Positions 35,137-43,994 of a DNA stretch of 64,000 nucleotides are shown in pieces. The translations under genes were made by a program, and so were the position numbers. Location of the stretch: the NCBI RefSeq assembly GCF_937981295.1, contig NZ_CALJPC010000071.1:124001-188000 (forward strand), written 5' to 3'. A model generated the notes under the pieces. It was given only the letters and a program-made list of their open reading frames with translations, searched no databases and was not told the DNA's origin. The DNA comes from an uncultured Campylobacter sp. GTDB taxonomy: Bacteria; Campylobacterota; Campylobacteria; Campylobacterales; Campylobacteraceae. Every line of letters starts with the position of its first letter. Position 1 is the stretch's first letter.

Positions 35137-35664
35137 TTATCCCTCGCTCTCTTCGTATGTCAGGCTTGCGTCCATCTGCTTATGCGCAAGCACGATAGCG
35201 CAGATCATCGCCACGAGCAGCATCACGGCTGCAAGCTCGAAAATCGCTAGATATTTCGTAAAAATAATCATCCCAAGCGCCTCGGTATCGTCGGTGTTTA
35301 AAATTTTAAGCGTTTCTACGTTGTTTGCGACCACCGCGCCGAGCACGATAATCACGAGCAAAAATGCGATCACGCCGCTAAGCGCGAAAAATAGCCTTGC
35401 GCCCTTTTTCGGCTCGCTTACGTTTTTATCCGCGCCCAAAAACATCAGCGCGAAGCCGTAAAGCACGATCACGGCGCCCGTGTAAACTATGATCTGCACC
35501 ACGCCTAAAAACTCCGCATCCAGCAAGAAGAAAAATCCGCTCATAAATACCATGCCGCCGGCCAGCGCGCTAAGGGCGTAAAGGACGTTTTTGCTAAAAA
35601 CGCTGATGCAAAAAAGCGCCAGGCAAACCGCGCTGAAAAAATAAAATGCAAGCGTTTGTATCAT
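35137..35664 (-). CDS. nuoJ: Complex I membrane subunit NuoJ
   Basis: 175 residues with five membrane helices; LDAEFLGVVQIIVYTGAVIV is the conserved helix 3 region with the pi-bulge that gates the quinone-to-proton coupling. Start overlaps the nuoI stop (ATGA). Confidence 0.95.
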   Translation of the reverse strand: MIQTLAFYFFSAVCLALFCISVFSKNVLYALSALAGGMVFMSGFFFLLDAEFLGVVQIIVYTGAVIVLYGFALMFLGADKNVSEPKKGARLFFALSGVIAFLLVIIVLGAVVANNVETLKILNTDDTEALGMIIFTKYLAIFELAAVMLLVAMICAIVLAHKQMDASLTYEESEG

Positions 35665-36839
35665 TGCTCCTCCCCCTGCGCGGCGGAATCCGGCGCGGAA
35701 CTTTGCGTAGAATTCTCAGCGTCCGCGGCGGAATTCTTTTTAGAATTTGCCTTAGATTTTTTACCTCGCGCGGCGGAATTTCCCGCGTCTTGCGGAACGG
35801 AATTTTCTTTAGAATTCTCCAAAGAATCGTCGTTCGTAGCGGAATTATTTTTAAAATTTTCCGTAGAATCGCCGACATAATTTTCAGCGTGCGGCACAAC
35901 GGAATTCTCTTTAAAATTTTCCGCCAAATTTTTACTATCCATAGCGGAATCTTCGGCGCTTTGAGAAGCGGGGTTTTCTTTGGAATTCCGCTGCGAATCA
36001 GGCGCGGAATTTTGAGCGTCCGTAACGGAATTTTCTTTAGAATTTTTGGCGTTCGCGGCGGAGCTTCCCTTTAAGCTTGCCCGCCCCACGTCTTGCCGCT
36101 CGGCTAAAATTTCGCCGCTTAAGCCAGCGCTCTTTGAAAATAGAATTTTATCGTTAGCGGCGCCCTCTTTTTTAGAGCTTTCCGCAGCGCTATTTTTTAA
36201 ATTTGAATCTGCGCTCTTTGAGCTTAGCTCATCGCTTGCGGCGTCGCTTTTTATATAGGCGTTCGGCGTCATCTTGATTCGCGCGCCTGCGTTTTCATCC
36301 AGGCTGCCATAGCCCGCAAACTCCTGTGCCGCGCCGTTTAAGCATAAATTTTCGCCGCGGATCAAAAGATCCTCTTTAAAGCCGTAATACGCGCGCTGTT
36401 CGCTCGCAAGCTCATATTCGCAGCCGTGCACGATAGCGATCTCGGGGCAGACGTCCGCGCAAAGCCCGCAGTAGACGCAGCGCCCTAAATTTATCGAGTA
36501 GTTATCTACCTTTTTGCGGCCGTCGGCGCCGAGGCTTGTCTCCATCGCGATGCAGTTCGCCACGCAGATCTTCTCGCACAAACCGCATCCGATGCAGCGT
36601 TCGCTGCCGCTTTCAAGCAGGCGCATAAGCTTGTGCACGCCGCGGTATCTAGGCGGCATGACAAATTTTTCCATAGGATACCGAAGTGTATGCGAGCCGC
36701 CGCGCTTAAACATATTTTTTAGCACCACCCACAGCCCCACGAAAAGCTCGCCGCGAAAGGTGCGGGAGAGGAATCTGCGCAGCTTATCGCCGCCGGATTT
36801 AATAGGGGTTCGTTTATCGATCTGAGCGTATCTTGCCAT
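35661..36839 (-). CDS. nuoI: Complex I subunit NuoI with long repetitive C-terminal tail
   Basis: 392 residues, about twice the usual length. Residues 1-~165 are a normal NuoI: CIGCGLCEKIC and CVYCGLCADVC bind the two [4Fe-4S] clusters N6a/N6b. After about 200 the chain becomes low-complexity, with NSKENSV, ENFKENSV and NSKKNSA repeats to the end (DNA 35664-36090). RBS AGGAGG precedes the ATG. The tail is not needed for cluster binding and would project from the peripheral arm. The proper stop of the conserved domain is not present as a stop codon, so the tail is translated. Confidence 0.93.
   Translation of the reverse strand: MARYAQIDKRTPIKSGGDKLRRFLSRTFRGELFVGLWVVLKNMFKRGGSHTLRYPMEKFVMPPRYRGVHKLMRLLESGSERCIGCGLCEKICVANCIAMETSLGADGRKKVDNYSINLGRCVYCGLCADVCPEIAIVHGCEYELASEQRAYYGFKEDLLIRGENLCLNGAAQEFAGYGSLDENAGARIKMTPNAYIKSDAASDELSSKSADSNLKNSAAESSKKEGAANDKILFSKSAGLSGEILAERQDVGRASLKGSSAANAKNSKENSVTDAQNSAPDSQRNSKENPASQSAEDSAMDSKNLAENFKENSVVPHAENYVGDSTENFKNNSATNDDSLENSKENSVPQDAGNSAARGKKSKANSKKNSAADAENSTQSSAPDSAAQGEEQ
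35664..36090 (-). repeat. Repetitive tail-coding region of nuoI
   Basis: Imperfect copies of CGGAATTTTCTTTAGAATT on the plus strand occur near 35730, 35802, 35901 and 36023, separated by 70-120 bases of related AATTC/AATTT units. On the coding strand they give ENSKENSV-like peptides. Three or more frames are open across it (35646-36074 + reads RNGIFFRI-like repeats), showing that the array as a whole lacks stop codons. Spacing is irregular, so it is not a CRISPR. Confidence 0.75.
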
Positions 36840-36849
36840 CGCGCCCTCC

Positions 36850-37845
36850 TTAAACGATCGCTAGCGCGGTAATTAGAACGCAAGCAAGAGCTAACGGCAT
36901 GCAGACTTTCCAGCAAAGCCCCATCAGCTGATCGGGGCGCAGATGCGGCCACGCCGCGCGCGCCCATAGGAAGCAGAAAAACACGAGGCTTGATTTTAAT
37001 ACCATCATAATGCCGCCGGGGATAAACCAAAACGCGTTAAATCCGCCTAAAAAGACCAGCGTCGTAGCGACTGAGTAAGTTATGATATTGGCGTATTCGC
37101 CGATAAAAAACATACCCCAGCGCATGCCCGAATACGCCGTACCAGCGCCCGCTACGATCTCAGTTTCGTTTTCGGTGAGGCATAGCGGCGTGCGGTTGCA
37201 CTCTAGAAAGGCTGCGATGAGAAAGAGCGCGAAGCAGACGGGCTCTTTCCAGATAAACCACTTGTCAATACCGCCGCTTTGCGCGCTTACGATGTCGATG
37301 AGCGAGAGCGAGCCCGTGATCATCACGATAGGGATCAGGCTAAGGCCGTTTATCACCTCAAAGCAGGTGATCTGCAAAAACGCGCGAAACGCGCCTATCG
37401 TGCCCCATTTATTGTAGCTCGCAAGCCCTCCGATCAGCAGTCCGTAAACGCAGGTACCGCTAGCTCCGAGCAAAAATAAAATTCCCACATTTATATCGCT
37501 TAAAATCGGCTGTATCGTCCGCCCGCCGATCGTAAACTCCGGCAGCAGCGGCACTACCGAAAGCGCCACGAAAGCGCCCGTAGCCGATATTATCGGCGCG
37601 ATTTTAAAAAGAAGCTTATTCGCCCGCGCAGGGATCGCGTCCTCTTTAGTAAAAAGCTTTATCATATCAGCGCCCACCTGCAAAAGCCCCGCAGGCCCGA
37701 CCATAGAGGGTCCGATCCTGCGCTGCATAAAGGCAAGCACCTTACGCTCGGCATAGGTTGCAAGCCCCGAGAGTAGCGCGATGACGGCTAAAATCACGAG
37801 CGCCTTTAAGACGGTAGCTACGAAATAAAATGCACTATCGCTCAT
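36850..37845 (-). CDS. nuoH: Complex I membrane subunit NuoH
   Basis: 331 residues, eight membrane helices. ERKVLAFMQRRIGPSMVGP and the acidic quinone-channel loop ETEIVAGAGTAYSGMRW are diagnostic. It holds the quinone-binding channel with NuoB and NuoD; in this organism the quinone would be menaquinone. Start overlaps nuoG by four bases with AAAGGAG upstream. Confidence 0.96.
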   Translation of the reverse strand: MSDSAFYFVATVLKALVILAVIALLSGLATYAERKVLAFMQRRIGPSMVGPAGLLQVGADMIKLFTKEDAIPARANKLLFKIAPIISATGAFVALSVVPLLPEFTIGGRTIQPILSDINVGILFLLGASGTCVYGLLIGGLASYNKWGTIGAFRAFLQITCFEVINGLSLIPIVMITGSLSLIDIVSAQSGGIDKWFIWKEPVCFALFLIAAFLECNRTPLCLTENETEIVAGAGTAYSGMRWGMFFIGEYANIITYSVATTLVFLGGFNAFWFIPGGIMMVLKSSLVFFCFLWARAAWPHLRPDQLMGLCWKVCMPLALACVLITALAIV

Positions 37846-40538
37846 CTGCCCTCTCCTTTGGAATTTGAAATTTTCTCGATTTTCACGCTTGCATAGCGCG
37901 AGGTTTTGAAAAATATCTCGCCGCGAAGCTTCTCATCAAAATACGGCAGATACGCCCCGCTAAAGCCTGGATCGATCTTTACGCTAGCGACGATTTCGCA
38001 TTTTAAATTTACGAGCTCAGTCGCGCCGTTTTCGCTATTTTCATCACCAGTAGTATCGGCTTTATACACGGCGCTTGCGCGATCCGTTTTTTTAGCGCGA
38101 CCAGTGCCGCTTTTATCATTAGCGGCACTCGTTTTGCCCGCGTCGCTAGTTTTTTTATCGTTGCTCGCGCCGTCTGCTTGGTAAATTTTAACGACGTCGC
38201 CCGCGCTTACGCCCAGAGCTTCGGCGATGCCGGGGCTTAGATACAGCGCGCCCGCTTCGCCCAGAGCGCTGCTTGCGCCGCTAAATTTATTGAATTGATG
38301 CAGCGGATTTGCCTCATAGATTAAAATTTCGCCCTCGCCCGCGCTAATCGGCGCTGAAAGCGAAATTTCAAACTCCTCCTCGCTAGCGGCGAACCCCTCA
38401 TTTCGCAGCTCATATCCGCGGTGGTTTGCGCCGCCGTTGTCGTAAAAATTTTCTAAATCGTCAAATTTAACCTGCTCAAAATCTGCGCCCAAGCTTGACG
38501 TATAGCTGATCGCGTGTTCCGCGCAAACTCCCAGCGCACAGGCGATGTCGTTTAACTCATATCCGCCGTAATCAAGCGCCGCATTTGTAGGCACTACGCG
38601 CTTGTCGTAGTTCGTAAACGTGCCCTCCTGCTGCACTAAGCTAGGCGCGTCCAGATCGGCCTCCAGCACGCCGAAGCTTATATCGCCCGCTTCGTTGTAG
38701 CCTAGCGTCTCACCCGCGCTCATTTGCGCACTAAGCTCACAGATGAGAGCGACGCCAAGGCTGTTCGTGCGCGGCGGCACCACTAGCACTTTTAGCGGCG
38801 TGTAGCGCTGCACCAAGCCCGCTAGACGCGCGAGCGTGGCGCTATTTGGCGTGCGGATAAAATCCTCGCCGATGATGAGCGAAAAACTCTCCTTTTTAGC
38901 CAAAAGCTCATCCACTTTCTGCTCGTCCAGCCCGAGCGTGCGGGCAAAATTTGAAATTTTACTTTCCGCGGGATTCTCGGAATTCTGCGCGGAATTTTTT
39001 GCGGGATTTTCAGCGCCATCCGCGCCTGCGGAATTTTCGGTACCGCTGGCGCTCGCAATATTCCCGACGCCATTTGCCTCCGCAGAATTCTCAGGATTTT
39101 GCGAATCTGCGGGTTTATCGTCTAAATTTTCCTTCGCCGCGGCGCGCGAAATTTCAAATTCCGCCGCGAGTTTCGCATCCAGCCACTCAGGCAGATCGCG
39201 CCCGAACTTTTGCAAGATCCAAAGCAGGATCTGCGCCTCCAAGCCCGCGGCGTGTGGCTGATGGATGAAATTTTTACCAAAGCTCTTAATTCCCTCGTCG
39301 CAAAACGGATGAAAATAGATCCCGCTTGCCTTATTTAGCTTGCAGGCGCTGTTTACCGCATAGCCTAGATTTGGAGCGTCGCTGCGCAAAAATGTGCCGC
39401 AAACGACGATAAAATCGCTATTTTTAATCGTCTGCGAATCCGCATTATAAAATTTCGTGCCGCTAAGCTTAGAAAATTCGCGCAGGAATTTTTGATACGC
39501 AAGCGCTTCGTCGTTAATCAGAGCGAGCTTAAATTTTTGCCGCAAAAGCTCTAAAATCCGAGCTTCTTCGTTGGTGATGAAGCTATTAAATTTGATATTT
39601 TTGATCTCGCCGTCCTCGATGCCGCGCACGATGCGGTTAAAAACCGCTTCGTTTTTGCTCGCCCGCTCGTTTGAAAAATCCCAGCCGAAGCGTGCTGCGG
39701 CGTGCAGGACGCTAAAATTTATGTCACTACTAACGCGATAAATTTTTTCACGCGGGTCGCCTATGCCGCGGCGCTTGATCTCGTAATAAAGCAGTTCGCA
39801 GTCGCTGCTGTGCGGGTTGGAAGCGGGGATTTGGCGCAGCTCCCAGGCGTTTGAAACGTATTTAAATGCGCTCTCTACCAGAGCCCCAGTCGGGCAAACC
39901 GCCGCGCTCTCACCGTAGTTTACGCAATCATCATTTTCATTTACCCGCGCGATTAGGCTTTTTTGCAGTTTGTTCCACACGGCGTAGGCGTCTTTGGGCA
40001 TCGCGTCCTTTTGCTCCTTACTCGGCGCGTCTCCGCCGCGCGGAACGAGCTTAAACGCATCTACGCCTAAGCGGTCTTTCGCGGCGGTGATACAGCGCTC
40101 GCAAACGATGCAAAGGCTAGGATCGTAGCTCAAATAACCCCAATCCTGCACCTCGCGCGCCGTATCGCGGATAGCGTAGCTTTGGGCATTTGTGCGCATC
40201 AGATGGGCTAAATTTTGAAGCTCGCACTCGCCGCTTTGATCGCAAACCCCGCACGCCATCGGATGGTTGATACAATAAACCTGCGTGATCGCTTCGCGCT
40301 CGACATCGATCTCGGGGCTGCGGCTGTAAACGACCATGCCGTCCTTGGCCTTGGCGTTGCAGCTATAGACGCGCTTGCCGTCCGCTTCGACCATACAAAG
40401 TCTGCATGCTAATGTCGGCGTACCGCCGCTTAGATAACAAAGCGCAGGGATAAAAACGCCGCAGCGACGCGCGACCTGCAAGATGTACTCGCCCTCGTCG
40501 CACTCGCAAGCTTTACCGTCGATCGTGATCTTTGCCAT
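37842..40538 (-). CDS. nuoG: Complex I iron-sulfur subunit NuoG
   Basis: 898 residues. N-terminal [2Fe-2S] domain (CGVFIPALCYL, CRLC), His/Cys cluster HPMACGVCDQSGECELQ, and a further pair of Cys motifs CIVCERC and CPTGAL. The rest is a molybdopterin-oxidoreductase-like fold, as usual without cofactor. Two low-complexity insertions interrupt it: DNA 38945-39140 (NSAEANG, NPAKNSAQNSENPAES) and 37990-38190 (DKKTSDAGKTSAANDKSG). Without NuoE and NuoF, electrons must enter from another donor. Confidence 0.94.
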   Translation of the reverse strand: MAKITIDGKACECDEGEYILQVARRCGVFIPALCYLSGGTPTLACRLCMVEADGKRVYSCNAKAKDGMVVYSRSPEIDVEREAITQVYCINHPMACGVCDQSGECELQNLAHLMRTNAQSYAIRDTAREVQDWGYLSYDPSLCIVCERCITAAKDRLGVDAFKLVPRGGDAPSKEQKDAMPKDAYAVWNKLQKSLIARVNENDDCVNYGESAAVCPTGALVESAFKYVSNAWELRQIPASNPHSSDCELLYYEIKRRGIGDPREKIYRVSSDINFSVLHAAARFGWDFSNERASKNEAVFNRIVRGIEDGEIKNIKFNSFITNEEARILELLRQKFKLALINDEALAYQKFLREFSKLSGTKFYNADSQTIKNSDFIVVCGTFLRSDAPNLGYAVNSACKLNKASGIYFHPFCDEGIKSFGKNFIHQPHAAGLEAQILLWILQKFGRDLPEWLDAKLAAEFEISRAAAKENLDDKPADSQNPENSAEANGVGNIASASGTENSAGADGAENPAKNSAQNSENPAESKISNFARTLGLDEQKVDELLAKKESFSLIIGEDFIRTPNSATLARLAGLVQRYTPLKVLVVPPRTNSLGVALICELSAQMSAGETLGYNEAGDISFGVLEADLDAPSLVQQEGTFTNYDKRVVPTNAALDYGGYELNDIACALGVCAEHAISYTSSLGADFEQVKFDDLENFYDNGGANHRGYELRNEGFAASEEEFEISLSAPISAGEGEILIYEANPLHQFNKFSGASSALGEAGALYLSPGIAEALGVSAGDVVKIYQADGASNDKKTSDAGKTSAANDKSGTGRAKKTDRASAVYKADTTGDENSENGATELVNLKCEIVASVKIDPGFSGAYLPYFDEKLRGEIFFKTSRYASVKIEKISNSKGEGR
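37990..38190 (-). repeat. Second hydrophilic insertion in nuoG
   Basis: Encodes a Lys/Asp/Ser/Ala-rich loop in the C-terminal beta domain of NuoG between VVKIYQADG and NLKCEIVASV. It uses few AATTC units, so it may be an unrelated expansion. Confidence 0.4.
38945..39140 (-). repeat. In-frame low-complexity insertion in nuoG
   Basis: Encodes PENSAEANG, GTENSAGADGAENPAKNSAQ and NSENPAES. Asn-Ser codons again read xAN AAT TCx or GAG AAT CCC. It separates AAEFEISRAAAKEN from ISNFARTLGLDEQ. Confidence 0.7.
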
Positions 40539-40539
40539 T

Positions 40540-41247
40540 TTAAACCTTAGAAATTTCGGCTAGTTCGAAATTATAGCCGCTAAAGCCCCGTCCGCCCGAG
40601 CCTAGAAGTGCGATCGCGCCATTTATCCACCCCTCTTGGATAAATTCTTTTTCCAAATTTAAATGCGGCGTTTTGATGCGGACGCGATCGCCGTATTTGA
40701 TCTTTGCGACCATACTAAAATACACTCCGCCGACGAGCCGATCATCCGCATCGTGTTTGAAAACCACGGCGCCGTCGAAGTTCATAGGCTCTTTAAGCGG
40801 GCTTAAATTTACCGCATGCGGTGCGGCCAGCTCCACTTGCTCGCCGCGTAAGCTTAAAATTTTAACTCCGAATTCTGCCGCTATGAGAGATAGAAAGACT
40901 TTGATATTTTCGGCATCGGGATGAGTTTTAATAAGCGCATCGTCGATCAAAAGCGCGTCGCAGCCTCCCCGTAAAAACTCGCAAATCTGCTCGATCTCCT
41001 CCTCGCCCACGTTGCTTTCGCCGTTTAGATACTCCAGATCCAGCTCCGCGAAATATGGCTCGTCGCAAAAGCTCGCGCAGATTAGCGCCAGCACGAAGTT
41101 TTGCGCGCCGATCTCGCATTTAATCAGCTCACTTTCTAAATACGGATCTTGCAACGGAGATACGCTTAAAATTTTAGCGTGTTTAAAACCTTCCGTAAGC
41201 CCTGGACTTTGCAGTCTAAGTAGCGGCGCAAAATTTAAAATTTTCAT
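40540..41247 (-). CDS. Campylobacter-type complex I subunit replacing NuoF (Cj1574c-like)
   Basis: 235 residues from the ATG at 41247 (AAGGGGAG upstream; ATGA overlap with the next upstream gene). It has no FMN- or NADH-binding motif of NuoF and no cluster cysteine set. Position between nuoD and nuoG is where nuoE and nuoF normally lie. In C. jejuni the equivalent pair Cj1574c/Cj1575c is reported to let complex I take electrons from flavodoxin instead of NADH. The assignment is by position and overall likeness. Confidence 0.82.
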   Translation of the reverse strand: MKILNFAPLLRLQSPGLTEGFKHAKILSVSPLQDPYLESELIKCEIGAQNFVLALICASFCDEPYFAELDLEYLNGESNVGEEEIEQICEFLRGGCDALLIDDALIKTHPDAENIKVFLSLIAAEFGVKILSLRGEQVELAAPHAVNLSPLKEPMNFDGAVVFKHDADDRLVGGVYFSMVAKIKYGDRVRIKTPHLNLEKEFIQEGWINGAIALLGSGGRGFSGYNFELAEISKV

Positions 41248-41474
41248 ATTCTCCCCTTTTTTGCGACTATCATCCAATCGACCTGGTTATATCGGATGGA
41301 ATTTAATAGCGTGGAATTTAGCCCCTCCACCAGATCTGCGCTTTTTTGAACCGCGCTGAAATCGCCCATCTCAAACATAAAGATCATCGTCTCGCCGTGA
41401 GCGGAATTTTTTAAAATTTCGCCCATGCGGTTTAAAAATTTATCGCCCAGATGCCTTAAATCATATCGCTTCAT
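41244..41474 (-). CDS. Campylobacter-type complex I subunit replacing NuoE (Cj1575c-like)
   Basis: 76 residues, soluble, starts MKRYDLRHLGDKFLNRMGEI. It lacks the four cysteines of the NuoE [2Fe-2S] cluster. It overlaps the nuoD stop by four bases and the following subunit by four bases, so it is an integral part of the nuo operon. Presumed to adapt the peripheral arm to a non-NADH donor. Confidence 0.82.
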   Translation of the reverse strand: MKRYDLRHLGDKFLNRMGEILKNSAHGETMIFMFEMGDFSAVQKSADLVEGLNSTLLNSIRYNQVDWMIVAKKGRI

Positions 41475-42697
41475 CGATCCACCTCGCCTAAGATAATATT
41501 AGTGCTGCCGATGATCGCCGCGGCGTCGGCAAGATACTGCCCCGGTAAAATTTCCTCATAGACCGCGCAATGCCAAAAGCTCGGCGTGCGGATCTTAAGG
41601 CGGTACGGGCGGCTTTCGCCCATCGAGCGGATATAAAATCCAAGCTCGCCCTTAGGACTCTCGCTCGCGGCGTAAATTTCGCCTACCGGCGGGCGTAAGC
41701 CCTGAGTGACTAGCACGAAATGCTGCATCAGCGAGTAGTTTTGCGTCATGATCTGCTCTTTGCTAGGATTTACGTAAGCGGGGTCGATCGCTAAAATTTG
41801 CGGATCGCTCAGCGGATAGTGCTTCGCGCACTGGCGCAAAATTTTAAGACTCTCGCGCATCTCCGCCATATAGCATTTATAACGCGCGTAGCAGTCGCCC
41901 TCGCTCGCATACGGCACGTCGAAATCAAGCTCGTCGTAGATGAGATAGGGCTCTTCCTTGCGGATATCCCACGCATGCCCGCTAGCGCGCAGCGTTACTC
42001 CGCTACAGCCGCAGCTAAGGGCATCTTCGTGCGAGATCACGCCCACGCCCTCGGTTCGCATTAGCCAAATTCTATTCGTATCGAGCATATCTTCAAATTC
42101 TTTAATGTCGCTCGGGAACTCGTCGCAAAATTTCAACATCTCTTCTAACCAGCCGTTAGGCAGATCCAAAAAGACGCCGCCGATTTTGACGTTATTGTGC
42201 GTAAGGCGCGCGCCGCAGTATTTCTCTATGAGATCAAGTATGTATTCGCGCGAACGAAAGCAGTAGAGAAACACCGTCATCGCGCCGATATCAAGCGCGT
42301 GCGTACCCAAAAACAGAAGGTGCGAGCTGATGCGATTAAGCTCCAATAGGATCGTGCGGATGATCTGCGCGCGACGCGGCACTTCGATGCCGCAGAGCTT
42401 CTCGACCGCAGCGCAAAAGCCGTAGTTGTTCGAGCCCGATGCGACGTAATCGACGCGGTCCGTTACGGGAACAAATTCTGCGTAGATCATATTTTCGGCC
42501 ATCTTTTCGATGCCTCGGTGCATATAGCCCACGCCGGGGCGGGCTCGCACGATGCGCTCGCCGTCAAGCTCCAGCACTAGCTTTAGCTGACCGTGCGCGC
42601 TTGGGTGCTGCGGGCCGAAATTTAAGATCATATTCGCGCCATCGCGCTCGTACTCGATGTTTTCGAAAAACGGTCTTAGCTTGCTTGGATTTTGCAT
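41471..42697 (-). CDS. nuoD: Complex I subunit NuoD
   Basis: 408 residues, the 49-kDa-type subunit. MILNFGPQHPSAHGQLKLVLELDG is diagnostic; the loop HPSAHG holds the quinone-binding His. It forms the quinone site with NuoB. Start shares one base with the nuoC stop. Confidence 0.96.
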   Translation of the reverse strand: MQNPSKLRPFFENIEYERDGANMILNFGPQHPSAHGQLKLVLELDGERIVRARPGVGYMHRGIEKMAENMIYAEFVPVTDRVDYVASGSNNYGFCAAVEKLCGIEVPRRAQIIRTILLELNRISSHLLFLGTHALDIGAMTVFLYCFRSREYILDLIEKYCGARLTHNNVKIGGVFLDLPNGWLEEMLKFCDEFPSDIKEFEDMLDTNRIWLMRTEGVGVISHEDALSCGCSGVTLRASGHAWDIRKEEPYLIYDELDFDVPYASEGDCYARYKCYMAEMRESLKILRQCAKHYPLSDPQILAIDPAYVNPSKEQIMTQNYSLMQHFVLVTQGLRPPVGEIYAASESPKGELGFYIRSMGESRPYRLKIRTPSFWHCAVYEEILPGQYLADAAAIIGSTNIILGEVDR

Positions 42698-43485
42698 TAT
42701 TTTCTCTTTGTAATGATCTTGTAAATTCCGCGTTTAGCGCGTTTTACGAAGCGCACGCCGCCCTCTTCTTGGTATTCTTGTAAAATTTTCTCTTGCGGGC
42801 GCGGCTCGCCTTTAGCGCCCTCGTGATAGAGCCGCGCGAAGTTAAAGGTATCCTTTTCATCTACGAATGCGGAATTTCGGTTTTCTTCGCCGATCCGCTC
42901 GCGCGCGCCGACCCCAAAAATTTTATCCACCTCGTACCACTTGGCAAAATCGTCTCCTTGCAGCGGATAGGACTTCAAAAGCGGGTGTCCGAACCAATCA
43001 TCGGGCATTATTAGGCGCGCCAAATTTGGATGATTTTCAATCCAAACGCCCATCATATCGTATAGTTCGCGCTCCGCCCAGTTCGCGCTTTTGTAGATGC
43101 CCGCAGCGCTTTGCAAAAAGCTCTCATTCGGCACGAAGCACTTTAGCCGCGCGCGGCGCGCCCTTTTGATGTCCAAAAGCTGATAAAAAACCTCGATGCC
43201 GCCGCGAGCCTCGGTAAAATCTACGCCGCTTAGCTCGCATAAAATTTCATATCCGGCACTCTTAAGCGCGCGTAGCGCCGCTAAATTTTGCGTAGGCTCT
43301 ACGTAGAGCACGAGGGCGCTAAATTCCACATATGAGTTTAAAATTTGGATGCCTTCAAGCGCGTCCAGATCGTCTTTGAAATCGCTTTTGGCTACCTCCA
43401 CCTTCGGCGTTTCTTCGGGGATGAAAAATCTGTCTTTGTAGTAATTCTTTTTACTCTGATCGCCTTTGGGATTAAATTTTCTCAT
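42697..43485 (-). CDS. nuoC: Complex I subunit NuoC
   Basis: 262 residues from the ATG at 43485, which overlaps the nuoB stop (ATGA); an apparent extension to 43590 is nuoB in another frame. The 30-kDa core NWAERELYDMMGVWIENHPNLARLIMPDDW is clear. The first ~60 residues are a polar extension and the tail is basic. Peripheral-arm scaffold; nuoC and nuoD are separate genes here. Confidence 0.93.
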   Translation of the reverse strand: MRKFNPKGDQSKKNYYKDRFFIPEETPKVEVAKSDFKDDLDALEGIQILNSYVEFSALVLYVEPTQNLAALRALKSAGYEILCELSGVDFTEARGGIEVFYQLLDIKRARRARLKCFVPNESFLQSAAGIYKSANWAERELYDMMGVWIENHPNLARLIMPDDWFGHPLLKSYPLQGDDFAKWYEVDKIFGVGARERIGEENRNSAFVDEKDTFNFARLYHEGAKGEPRPQEKILQEYQEEGGVRFVKRAKRGIYKIITKRK

Positions 43486-43994
43486 CAGATCAGCCTTTTT
43501 GCCTTTTGTGCACGGCGCGGCGTTTGGGTGCGGATCTTTTTTTGCAGCACCATCAGCGCAAACTGCAGCGTCTCGGGACGAGGCGCACATCCGGGTAGAT
43601 AAATATCCACAGGCACTATGCGGTCGCAGCCCTGCACCGTTGCATAGGTATTAAACATCCCTCCGGTATTGGCGCAACTACCCATACTGATGACCCATTT
43701 GGGCTCGGGCATCGCGTCGTATAGGCGGCGCGTAAACTCGGCGTGCTTTTTGCTAAGCGTGCCTGCGATTATCATTACATCCGATTGCTTGGCGCTTGCG
43801 CGAAATATCGTGCCGAAGCGGTCGAAGTCAAATCTGCCCGCGCCCGCCGCCATCATCTCGATCGCACAGCACGCAAGCCCGTACGTCATCGCCCACAAAG
43901 AGTTGCTCCTGCCCCACGCAATCAGCTTATCAACGGTGGTGAGAACTACGGGAAGCCCGTTTTCGCGCGCGTAGTTTATCTTATGCTCTGCCAA
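43485..43994 (-). CDS. nuoB: Complex I subunit NuoB
   Basis: 169 residues. Cluster N2 ligands: the vicinal CC in TYGLACCAIEMM, GSCANTGG and PGCAPRPE. This is the terminal iron-sulfur centre that reduces quinone. Overlaps nuoA by 19 bases. Confidence 0.96.
   Translation of the reverse strand: MAEHKINYARENGLPVVLTTVDKLIAWGRSNSLWAMTYGLACCAIEMMAAGAGRFDFDRFGTIFRASAKQSDVMIIAGTLSKKHAEFTRRLYDAMPEPKWVISMGSCANTGGMFNTYATVQGCDRIVPVDIYLPGCAPRPETLQFALMVLQKKIRTQTPRRAQKAKRLI

Noticed and set aside
35646..36074. A 142-codon plus-strand open frame opposite the nuoI tail, with RNGIFFRI-like repeats
   Set aside because: It is the reverse reading of the repeat array in nuoI; it lacks a ribosome site and its repeats mirror the DNA units.
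35664..36090. Possible CRISPR-like array in nuoI
   Set aside because: Repeat copies are imperfect, spacing is irregular, the units are coding and in frame, and no cas gene is present.
43486..43590. N-terminal extension of NuoC
   Set aside because: It is nuoB read in another frame; the ATG at 43485 makes the usual ATGA overlap.
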